From positions 1-40,768 of the forward strand of contig CAKRFY010000024.1 of the NCBI GenBank assembly GCA_934320895.1: a stretch of 40,768 bases of DNA. Direction: 5' to 3'. The notes below the pieces were generated by a model. That model saw only the letters and a list, made by a program, of their open reading frames with translations, did no database searches and had not been told where the DNA came from. Positions 1 to 5,816 of this stretch are shown here, one piece after another. The position numbers and the translations under genes are program-made. The DNA is from an uncultured Lachnospiraceae bacterium (lineage in GTDB: Bacteria; Bacillota; Clostridia; Lachnospirales; Lachnospiraceae). Position 1 is the first letter of the stretch. Each line of letters begins with the position of its first letter.

Positions 1-64
1 GGGCAGAGGTGGAAGTGTGGTAACACATGGAGCTGACTGTCACTAATAGGTCGAGGGCTTGACC
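1..64 (+). rRNA. 23S ribosomal RNA, 3' end (partial)
   Basis: The first ~64 bases match the conserved 3' end of bacterial 23S rRNA: the helix strand around GGTGGAAGTGTGGTAACACA, the AGCTGACTG...ACTAATAGGTCGAGGGCTTGACC block, and then divergent spacer. The gene enters from the left edge, so only its end is present. It is followed within about 70 bases by a tRNA cluster on the same strand, so the tRNAs are probably co-transcribed with the rRNA operon. The exact mature 3' end is approximate. Confidence 0.93.
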
Positions 65-134
65 AAAGGAACGAAAGTTTTCGGATGTTTCAATATACAG
101 TTTTGAAGGTATCAGGTTTTACCTATACTAGAAT

Positions 135-208
135 GGCCTGGTGGCTCAGTTGGTTAGAGCGCCGCCCTGTCACGGCGGAGGTCGAGGGTTCGAATCCCTT
201 CCGGGTCG
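135..208 (+). tRNA. tRNA-Asp (GTC)
   Basis: Cloverleaf of 74 nt. The 7-bp acceptor stem is GGCCTGG with CCGGGTC (two G-U pairs), the discriminator is G208, and the T arm contains GGTTCGAATCC. The anticodon loop is CTGTCAC with GTC at 169-171. No CCA is encoded. Confidence 0.97.
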
Positions 209-216
209 TTTAAGTT

Positions 217-289
217 GGGATCTTAGCTCAGCTGGGAGAGCATCTGCCTTACAAGCAGAGGGTCACAGGTTCGAGCCCTGTAGGTCCCA
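217..289 (+). tRNA. tRNA-Val (TAC)
   Basis: Cloverleaf of 73 nt. The acceptor stem is GGGATCT with AGGTCCC, the discriminator is A289, and the T loop is TTCGAGC. The anticodon TAC is at 250-252 in loop CTTACAA. No CCA is encoded. It lies 8 nt after tRNA-Asp. Confidence 0.97.
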
Positions 290-298
290 TTTATTTTT

Positions 299-371
299 GC
301 CGATGTGGCTCAATTGGCAGAGCAGCTGATTTGTAATCAGCAGGTTATCGGTTCGAGTCCGATCATCGGCT
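299..371 (+). tRNA. tRNA-Thr (TGT)
   Basis: Cloverleaf of 73 nt. The acceptor stem is GCCGATG with CATCGGC and the discriminator is T371. The anticodon loop is TTTGTAA with TGT at 332-334. No CCA is encoded. Confidence 0.97.
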
Positions 372-398
372 TACACAATTGAATATTTATTGTGTTAT

Positions 399-480
399 GG
401 GCGGATTCCCGAGTGGCCAAAGGGGACAGACTGTAAATCTGCTGCTTTATGCTTCGATGGTTCGAATCCATCTCCGCCCA
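399..480 (+). tRNA. tRNA-Tyr (GTA)
   Basis: Class II tRNA of 82 nt with a long variable arm. The acceptor stem is GGGCGGA with TCCGCCC and the discriminator is A480. The anticodon GTA is at 433-435 in loop CTGTAAA. No CCA is encoded. Confidence 0.97.
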
Positions 481-527
481 TTTACCTAAGTTGATAAACC
501 GCAGAGTTTACCAAAAGGATTTAATGA

Positions 528-601
528 CGCGGGATGGAGCAGCTAGGAAGCTCGTCGGGCTCATAACCCGAAGGTCACAGGTTCAAATCCTGTTCCCGCT
601 A
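528..601 (+). tRNA. initiator tRNA-fMet (CAT)
   Basis: The anticodon stem carries three consecutive G-C pairs (TCGGG / CCCGA) around loop CTCATAA, the hallmark of initiator tRNA. The first acceptor position does not pair: C528 faces T600, where most bacterial initiators have C1 opposite A72. The other six acceptor pairs (GCGGGA / TCCCGC) are intact. No CCA is encoded. Confidence 0.95.
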
Positions 602-624
602 CTTAGATAATTATTTATCTATAT

Positions 625-697
<73 letters not shown>

Positions 698-727
698 TTG
701 AGGTAAAAACCTCATATTTTATTAGAT

Positions 728-800
728 GGGATACTAGCTCAGGTGGTAGAGCACTTGACTTTTAATCAAGTTGTCGGGGGTTCGAATCCCCCGTGTCTCA
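728..800 (+). tRNA. tRNA-Lys (TTT)
   Basis: Cloverleaf of 73 nt. The acceptor stem is GGGATAC with GTGTCTC (G-U pairs) and the discriminator is A800. The anticodon TTT is at 761-763 in loop CTTTTAA. It is the last tRNA of the cluster; a terminator begins 16 nt later. No CCA is encoded. Confidence 0.97.
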
Positions 801-816
801 TTACAATAATCGTAGA

Positions 817-850
817 AAGAAGTCTTTATATAAAGGCTTCTTTTATTTTT
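817..850 (+). terminator. Rho-independent terminator of the rRNA/tRNA operon
   Basis: A 12-bp stem (AAGAAGTCTTTA with TAAAGGCTTCTT, one G-U pair) has a 2-nt TA tip and is followed by a T-rich run. It closes the rRNA-tRNA transcript. The rest of the gap to 1080 is AT-rich, with no open frame or clear structure. A possible -10 hexamer TATAAT lies at 1045-1050 without a convincing -35. Confidence 0.85.
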
Positions 851-1079
851 ATATAAAAATCTAATTTAGCTGATTTAGCTTCATGTGTAGTTCACAGACT
901 TATAGTGGATCAATAAGCTATATATAATTATTATCAGATGTGCAGTATATTCAAGATTGTAACTTAGATAAAAAATATATGTAAAATACATAATGATTTA
1001 CATATAATATATATCATTACATACAATATTTTTATCAGAACATTTATAATAATGTATAAGATTTTTGGAGATATAGTGT

Positions 1080-1685
1080 ATGTTTATTGATGGTGATATA
1101 AGAAAGTTTTATAAAAAGTATGTTATTATAGGATTTTTTATTGTCGGGATGTTGGGAACGCTCTTTCATTTTGTGTATGACTGGTCTGGTCAGGTATGGT
1201 TTGTTGGATTATTTGTGCCTGTTAATGAGTCAACATGGGAACACATGAAACTGTTGTTTATACCAATGCTTTTATATATTACAATCTGTTTTTGGTTTGT
1301 TAGAAAAAAATTTGATCAAAATTATATTTCAAATAAAAATGGTAAAGGTATAATTGATAATAAAAAAGAAAAAAGTGATGAGTTGTCTAAGATTATATAT
1401 ACAGGATTATTTGTTAACATAGTTGGTACATGGAGCATTCCATTTTTATTTTATGGATATATGGGAATACTTGGTTTTGAAGTAGCGTGGATTGATATAA
1501 GCACATTTTTTATTGCTGTTTTCATTGCATTTGCGTTACAATATCATGTGTTGATAAATTCGTATAAAAAACAGACAGTAAATTGTGGAAAAACAGTGCT
1601 GATTGTTAATCTGATACAGCTTTTTGCCTTTGTATTGTTGACATATCGCCCGCTTAATCTTGGAATTTTTATAAGTCCAGTTTAA
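1080..1685 (+). CDS. DUF6512-like integral membrane protein
   Basis: The product is 201 aa and hydrophobic, with about five predicted membrane segments (near residues 13-30, 38-50, 56-75, 106-128 and 135-155) plus one near the C terminus. The conserved-looking stretch FHFVYDWSG...VNESTWEHMKLLF is, from memory, characteristic of the uncharacterised DUF6512 family; no catalytic function is known to me. A charged Lys/Asn-rich loop (residues 76-100) separates the two halves. The start ATG has GGAG about nine bases upstream. It is a single gene between the tRNA terminator and a structured non-coding region, so its neighbours give no hint of function. Confidence 0.75.
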   Translation: MFIDGDIRKFYKKYVIIGFFIVGMLGTLFHFVYDWSGQVWFVGLFVPVNESTWEHMKLLFIPMLLYITICFWFVRKKFDQNYISNKNGKGIIDNKKEKSDELSKIIYTGLFVNIVGTWSIPFLFYGYMGILGFEVAWIDISTFFIAVFIAFALQYHVLINSYKKQTVNCGKTVLIVNLIQLFAFVLLTYRPLNLGIFISPV

Positions 1686-1697
1686 TACTATCAATGA

Positions 1698-2050
1698 AGT
1701 CCTTCACTTCTATTGCGTAAAGCAATAAGTGGTGGTGTGTGACCTGTTTGTATCAGGAGAGGGACAAGCTACTTATGATATGCTGCGATAGCAACTGATA
1801 GTGTTATGAGCAAGTAGCAGAGTGGATTGAGAGTATCCGCTTGACTACACAGCAGAAAAGCTGTCAATGTTTACAGCCTAAGAAAAGAAAAACTGATATT
1901 TTAGTGGTAGAATGTGTTTTAGATATGATATAATGAGCATTAGAGAAAAACAAGCGACTGCGAAGCGGGCATTTGTTTTTCTGGGCTCATTAATGAGCAA
2001 ATATTAGCTTGCAAAGCAGGCGGAAAAGTTTTGAAAGAGCATATTTGCGA
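1698..2050 (+). other. Hairpin-rich non-coding region upstream of the glycosidase gene
   Basis: This gap has no credible gene but many stems. They are: CACTT/AAGTG with ATTGC/GCAAT (about 1708-1734); GCTACTT (1768-1774) with AAGTAGC (1812-1818); GTAG/CTAC plus AGTGG/CCGCT (1814-1848); ACAGC/GCTGT (1849-1864); a long stem AATGAGC (1932-1938) with GCTCATT (1985-1991) continuing as AGAAAAACAA (1944-1953) with TTGTTTTTCT (1973-1982); and GCAAATAT (1997-2004) with ATATTTGC (2041-2048) enclosing GCTTGC/GCAGGC. An extended -10 (TGATATAAT) ends at 1934. I do not recognise an RNA family. Confidence 0.5.
1814..1848 (+). repeat. Dispersed hairpin element, copy 1
   Basis: The outer pair is GTAG (1814-1817) with CTAC (1845-1848). 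The inner pair is AGTGG (1821-1825) with CCGCT (1837-1841), closing an 11-nt loop ATTGAGAGTAT. A second copy of equal length lies at 19099-19132, where the inner stem is AGCGG with CCGCT and the loop is ATTGCGAATAC. About 28 of 35 positions agree. Confidence 0.55.
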
Positions 2051-2051
2051 G

Positions 2052-2081
2052 TTGTTTAGGTATAAATAGTCAATCTATAAT
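2052..2081 (+). promoter_or_regulatory. Candidate sigma-A promoter of the glycosidase gene
   Basis: TTGTTT (2052-2057), an 18-bp spacer, and TATAAT (2076-2081). A start near 2088 would give a short leader to the ATG at 2122. Confidence 0.5.
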
Positions 2082-2121
2082 ATGATGAGTCTCAGAGACA
2101 ATAAAAGAAATGAGGAGATTT

Positions 2122-3561
2122 ATGGAGAGTTTAAAGAGAATTACTTTAAATCCTGCCAAGTGTGGTCTTGATTTGGGGGATGGAAGTGAGAGAGCTGAGT
2201 ATGTAAATCAGGATTATATCCTTAATGTTCTTGGCCGACCTCACAGGAACATTGGAATTATGTATACATATTATCCTAAAGACAAGGAATGGCCTCAGAG
2301 GATAAGTGAGGCTTGCAAGGATATGGAAATTCATTTTCAGTGGGATTATCCGTATGATGATTATTTTCCTTATCTTGGCGGTATTGGCGGCAGCATGGAT
2401 GGTGAGCCGTTTACTTTTATGAGAGATATCAGAAAGCATGGACAAGATGTTGCACTGACACTTACGATAGATTGTTCTTTGGAGGATGAATATCTTAGAC
2501 AGATTGCTAAGGAGCTTAGAACTTTTGGAAGAATGAGGCTTCGTATAAATCATGAGTGTACAGGTGACTGGTTTACTCATAATCAGAGATTTTCATATCA
2601 GGAGATAGGTGATTTCTTTGTAAGATTTGCAAAGATTGTAAAGGAAGAAGCGCCTAATGTATCTATTGTGTATTGTGGAGGTTCGGTTACAAGTCTTGAT
2701 GATGATGCACCTATTCAGTATGAAAAAGAGTTTACAGAAGCATATAAGGTGGCTGATTACTGGTCAAATGACTGCTACCTTGCTCTTCACTATGGATGGC
2801 CGTTTGATGTATGTGAAAAAGGTGGAAACAGCTATGCAGTGACACCACTTGATACATTTGTGGAAAGGCTTGAAAAGACTTCAAAGCGTCTTACAAAGGT
2901 TGCAGACAATGTATGTAAGCCTCTTGTTATATCTGAGTTTAATACGGATGGAGATGTGACTGGTCCAAGACGACAGGGTGATTCTATTAAGAAATTTGTT
3001 GACAGGATAAAGACAGATGATGCAGACTGGTTTGATGGTTTTTCTATGTATCAGTTCAGAGATAGAGGACGACTTGGCCTTGAGATAGAAGATCCAAATA
3101 ATAAATCAGTGGGAATTGCACAGCCATTACTTAAACAGTATAAGGAAATACTTAAGGATCCATATTTTCAGCCTGTCATTGAAGAGAAGGATAATGTGGA
3201 ACTTCCAGCAAAGATGCGATGGGGCGGCTCTGAGGATGCTGATGGTATTGCAATTGATATTAAGATGGAAGGAAATCCAGAATTTTTTGAGATCAACTTT
3301 GAAGAAGAGCTTAATATCATGATGGAAATAAACGGAAGGTGGTTCTATAAAGCCCCTGAAACTAAGACTGTTGATCTTATGCCTGCGTTCTTTGACTCAG
3401 AGGTAAAGGAGGGACAGGTTCTTACATTGAAGATGTTTGCACCGCCGGCAACAGGCGAAAATGATGAAAATCAGGGCGATGACTGGGCAGTTAATTATTA
3501 TACGGAGATGAAAAAGATGCCTGAGCTTCGTATCAGATATGAAGCTGTCGAGGAATTATAG
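2122..3561 (+). CDS. Intracellular clan GH-A glycoside hydrolase, GH26-like
   Basis: The product is 479 aa from ATG 2122 (AGGAG four bases upstream); an in-frame ATG at 2110 is less well placed because that AGGAG falls inside its reading frame. There is no signal peptide, so the protein should be cytoplasmic. RINHECTGDWF around residue 145 resembles the acid/base segment of GH26 enzymes (R-x-x-H-E-x-x-G-x-W-F). ISEFNTDGD around residue 272 fits the nucleophile on strand 7 of clan GH-A barrels. Residues about 350-479 form a separate C-terminal beta-rich region. The ROK sugar kinase gene follows 167 bases later, suggesting intracellular oligosaccharide hydrolysis feeding sugar phosphorylation. 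The substrate is not decided by sequence; beta-mannooligosaccharide is a guess supported only by the mannanase at 24602. Confidence 0.6.
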   Translation: MESLKRITLNPAKCGLDLGDGSERAEYVNQDYILNVLGRPHRNIGIMYTYYPKDKEWPQRISEACKDMEIHFQWDYPYDDYFPYLGGIGGSMDGEPFTFMRDIRKHGQDVALTLTIDCSLEDEYLRQIAKELRTFGRMRLRINHECTGDWFTHNQRFSYQEIGDFFVRFAKIVKEEAPNVSIVYCGGSVTSLDDDAPIQYEKEFTEAYKVADYWSNDCYLALHYGWPFDVCEKGGNSYAVTPLDTFVERLEKTSKRLTKVADNVCKPLVISEFNTDGDVTGPRRQGDSIKKFVDRIKTDDADWFDGFSMYQFRDRGRLGLEIEDPNNKSVGIAQPLLKQYKEILKDPYFQPVIEEKDNVELPAKMRWGGSEDADGIAIDIKMEGNPEFFEINFEEELNIMMEINGRWFYKAPETKTVDLMPAFFDSEVKEGQVLTLKMFAPPATGENDENQGDDWAVNYYTEMKKMPELRIRYEAVEEL

Positions 3562-3644
3562 CAGTCGGTTTCAAATGTTATCATAGTAAAATATAAATAA
3601 AAAAGTACAAGTAGTATTATGATGACATTAAAGTTTTTTGTTAA

Positions 3645-3674
3645 TTGCATAAAAATAGCAAAATAATTTATATT
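3645..3674 (+). promoter_or_regulatory. Candidate promoter of the ROK kinase gene
   Basis: TTGCAT (3645-3650), an 18-bp spacer, and TATATT (3669-3674), about 55 bases before the start codon. No terminator is visible between the glycosidase gene and this site, so read-through is also possible. Confidence 0.4.
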
Positions 3675-3728
3675 ACATGGTAATTATCATTTATTATAGT
3701 TTAGAAAATTAAGAAAGGTGGAAAAAAG

Positions 3729-4676
3729 ATGGCAAAGTATATTTATGGAATTGATATAGGTGGAACTACAGTAAAGATGGGACTTTTTGATGAAAAGGGA
3801 GATATGCTCGAAAAATGGGAAATTGTTACCAGAAAAGAGAATAATGGTGAAAATATTCTTCCTGATATTGTGAAGTCAATTGAGGAAAAGAATGCAGAGA
3901 AATCTATTGAGACAGAAGATATTATTGGTATAGGAATGGGTGTTCCGGGACCTATAACAGATGATGGACGAGTTCTTAAGTGTGCAAATCTCGGCTGGGG
4001 AATTTTCTCAGTGGCAGATGAGATGAGCAAGCTTACAGGTGTTAACAAAATTAAAGTTGGTAATGACGCAAATGTTGCAGCTCTTGGCGAACAGTGGCGT
4101 GGTGGAGGAAGAGGTTTTGACAATATCGTAATGGTTACACTTGGAACAGGTGTAGGTGGTGGAATCATTATGGATGGTAAAATTCTTACAGGTGAAAACG
4201 GAGCTGCTGGAGAGATTGGTCATATCACAGTAAACCCTAAGGAGACACTTACATGTGGATGCGGATGTAAGGGATGCCTTGAGCAGTACAGTTCAGCAAC
4301 AGGTGTTATCAGAATGGCAAGAGAGCTTCTTGAAGCCTCTGACAAGCCTTCAGAACTTAGAAAATTTGCTGCTGATGAAATAGGCGGTAAAGAAGTTTTT
4401 GACGCATATAAGGCAGGAGATGAGATTGCAAAAGAAGTTGTAAATGAATTTGCAATATATCTTGGAATGGGACTTGGAAATGTTGCTTCTGTAGTTGATA
4501 CGCAGGCATTTGTAATTGGCGGAGGACTTTCTAAAAATGGTCCTGTGGTTATTGACATTGTAAAAGAGCAGTACAAGAAGAATGTAATGTTTGCACTTAA
4601 AAATACTGAATTCAGACTTGCTGAACTTGGAAATGATGCGGGAATGTATGGTGCGGTACGCATGGTACTTCAGTAA
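3729..4676 (+). CDS. glcK: ROK-family glucokinase
   Basis: The product is 315 aa, the usual length for bacterial ROK glucokinases, which phosphorylate glucose at O6 using ATP in the cytoplasm. The N-terminal phosphate loop is GIDIGGTTVKMG (residues 7-18). The catalytic base is expected at Asp113 in GNDAN, preceded by NLGW. TLGTGVGGG (138-145) forms the second phosphate loop. The zinc site of ROK proteins is complete: His165 in GEIGH, then CGCGCKGC (176-183). AAGGTGG upstream supports the ATG. It follows the intracellular glycosidase, consistent with handling the released hexose. Substrate could also be another hexose such as N-acetylmannosamine; glucose is the default for this motif set. Confidence 0.85.
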   Translation: MAKYIYGIDIGGTTVKMGLFDEKGDMLEKWEIVTRKENNGENILPDIVKSIEEKNAEKSIETEDIIGIGMGVPGPITDDGRVLKCANLGWGIFSVADEMSKLTGVNKIKVGNDANVAALGEQWRGGGRGFDNIVMVTLGTGVGGGIIMDGKILTGENGAAGEIGHITVNPKETLTCGCGCKGCLEQYSSATGVIRMARELLEASDKPSELRKFAADEIGGKEVFDAYKAGDEIAKEVVNEFAIYLGMGLGNVASVVDTQAFVIGGGLSKNGPVVIDIVKEQYKKNVMFALKNTEFRLAELGNDAGMYGAVRMVLQ

Positions 4677-4756
4677 TTGATACATATGCTGTTTTAGGTT
4701 AAGGAGCTGTTAAACAGTTGTATAAAGATGAATGAATATAATAAGTTATAAGTAAC

Positions 4757-4801
4757 AAAAAGACAGGAAAATTTTTATGTATTAATTTTTCCTGTCTTTT
4801 T
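4757..4801 (+). terminator. Rho-independent terminator after the ROK kinase gene
   Basis: AAAAAGACAGGAAAA (4757-4771) pairs with TTTTTCCTGTCTTTTT (4786-4801) around an AT-rich loop, and the T-run is part of the 3' arm. It could act in both directions. Confidence 0.85.
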
Positions 4802-5162
4802 ATATAAGGTTTATTTAAAAATTTTCAGGTATATTTAGTTTATGGCGAAGTTCCGTATCAGTAAGGAATGATAGTGCTAACTTAGACGGATAAAATAAAA
4901 AAGCAGGATTGTCAAAGGGTAGCAAATAATAGTAGCAATGGCATAAGTATTAAAAAGTAGATTGTTTGTAGTAATAAATTTTCTCTATAATGCATATTAT
5001 ATATTAGTATAAGTTGAATTATATCGGACTGTTTATTATTTAATGCATATGAACTTTAAGTTACTGTATAAAGAGAGGTATTTATTGTAATTATGTGTGT
5101 GGTTAGTAAATGATGAATAGGTATCTGATAGTGATTCAAGCAGAAAATTTACGGGGGTTGTC
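4802..5162. other. Intergenic region with a candidate promoter
   Basis: No gene is visible. TCCGT and ACGGA arms within 4849-4892 can form a weak hairpin of unknown role. A promoter-like pair TTGTTT (4962-4967) and TATAAT (4986-4991) with an 18-bp spacer could serve the gene at 5163, giving a leader of about 160 bases. Nothing else stands out. Confidence 0.4.
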
Positions 5163-5630
5163 ATGTCGAAAACAAAGATTGTGGTTTTGCGTATGAAGGA
5201 AGTAGTATATACGGCTGTGTTTGTCGGGATAGGGATTTTGCTACTGATTGTTTTATTTTTTATGTTTGGCAGGCAAAATTCACCTAAAAGTGAGAGTACA
5301 CAGAGTACCATAAATAATGAAAGCAGTACATATAAAAATGATGCGGTATATAAGGCTGGAATTTATGAGAGTCAGTTCGTGATAGGAGAAAATACGATAA
5401 ATCTTGAGGTTGCACTTGATGAGAATCAAGTTAAGTCTGTTAAGGTAAAAAATTTAGATGATTCAGTTGAAGCTATGTATCCACTTATGAAATCTGCGGT
5501 TAAGGATGTGTCAAAACAGCTTTCAGCTGGGGTGTCGATTGATGAGGTTGTTTTGTCAAAAAATTCAATGTACACGGAAAAACTTGTTCTTGATGCGGTT
5601 AAAACGGTGCTGGATGAACAGAAATTATAG
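5163..5630 (+). CDS. Membrane-anchored protein of unknown function
   Basis: The product is 155 aa. A short cytoplasmic N terminus precedes one strong membrane segment (about residues 13-36). Next come a Ser/Thr/Asn-rich linker (38-58) and a small extracytoplasmic domain of about 95 residues. That domain begins YKAGIYESQFVIGENTINLEVALDE and ends in a helix, weakly recalling FMN-binding-type domains but without a visible flavinylation Thr motif. The gene precedes addB by 186 bases, with a hairpin repeat between them, so an operon with addAB is uncertain. GGGGG just upstream serves as the ribosome site. I do not recognise the family. Confidence 0.65.
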   Translation: MSKTKIVVLRMKEVVYTAVFVGIGILLLIVLFFMFGRQNSPKSESTQSTINNESSTYKNDAVYKAGIYESQFVIGENTINLEVALDENQVKSVKVKNLDDSVEAMYPLMKSAVKDVSKQLSAGVSIDEVVLSKNSMYTEKLVLDAVKTVLDEQKL

Positions 5631-5631
5631 G

Positions 5632-5700
5632 GAATAGTGTGAGAAATAAAATTTTTCACACTATTCACAAAAAACATGTGCAGAAATGAGGATTATTATG
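5632..5700 (+). repeat. Dispersed hairpin repeat, copy 1
   Basis: A hairpin GAATAGTGTGA (5632-5642) with TCACACTATTC (5656-5666) runs directly into a 23-bp block (5666-5688) containing the palindrome ACATGT. The same block occurs exactly, inverted, at 21338-21360, again beside a hairpin of the same design. After the block both copies continue with a GRGGATTA-like stretch. There is no T-run on this strand, so it is not an ordinary terminator. Confidence 0.7.
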
Positions 5701-5702
5701 AT

Positions 5703-5776
5703 ACAGAGGTGCAATATGGCAGATATTCACAATTGATTGTGAACGACAGCCAGTGACCTCTGTTTTGTGTTATAAT
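5703..5776 (+). promoter_or_regulatory. Nested inverted repeats and extended -10 upstream of addB
   Basis: A perfect 8+8 inverted repeat TTCACAAT-TG-ATTGTGAA (5726-5743) lies inside a wider pair ACAGAGGT (5703-5710) with ACCTCTGT (5756-5763). The extended -10 TGTTATAAT (TATAAT at 5771-5776) follows at once. It could be an operator or a folded leader; I recognise no regulator for it. The half-sites are oriented opposite to a Rex box. Confidence 0.45.
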
Positions 5777-5816
5777 CAGGATACAATCAAAATTATACAG
5801 GAGAAAGGATAACGGG

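Noticed and set aside
141..329. Open reading frame crossing tRNA-Asp, tRNA-Val and part of tRNA-Thr
   Set aside because: It lies wholly on folded tRNA genes; a frame there is coincidental.
3743..4663. Long minus-strand frames opposite the glucokinase gene
   Set aside because: They are antisense to a clear ROK kinase, have no ribosome sites and low-complexity Ser/Pro composition.
5632..5666. Ordinary Rho-independent terminator after the gene at 5163
   Set aside because: The stem is good, but an A-run rather than a T-run follows, and the unit is repeated at 21326-21402; treated as a repeat.
5726..5743. Rex-type operator before addB
   Set aside because: The half-sites (TTCACAA and TTGTGAA) are in the opposite order to a Rex box.
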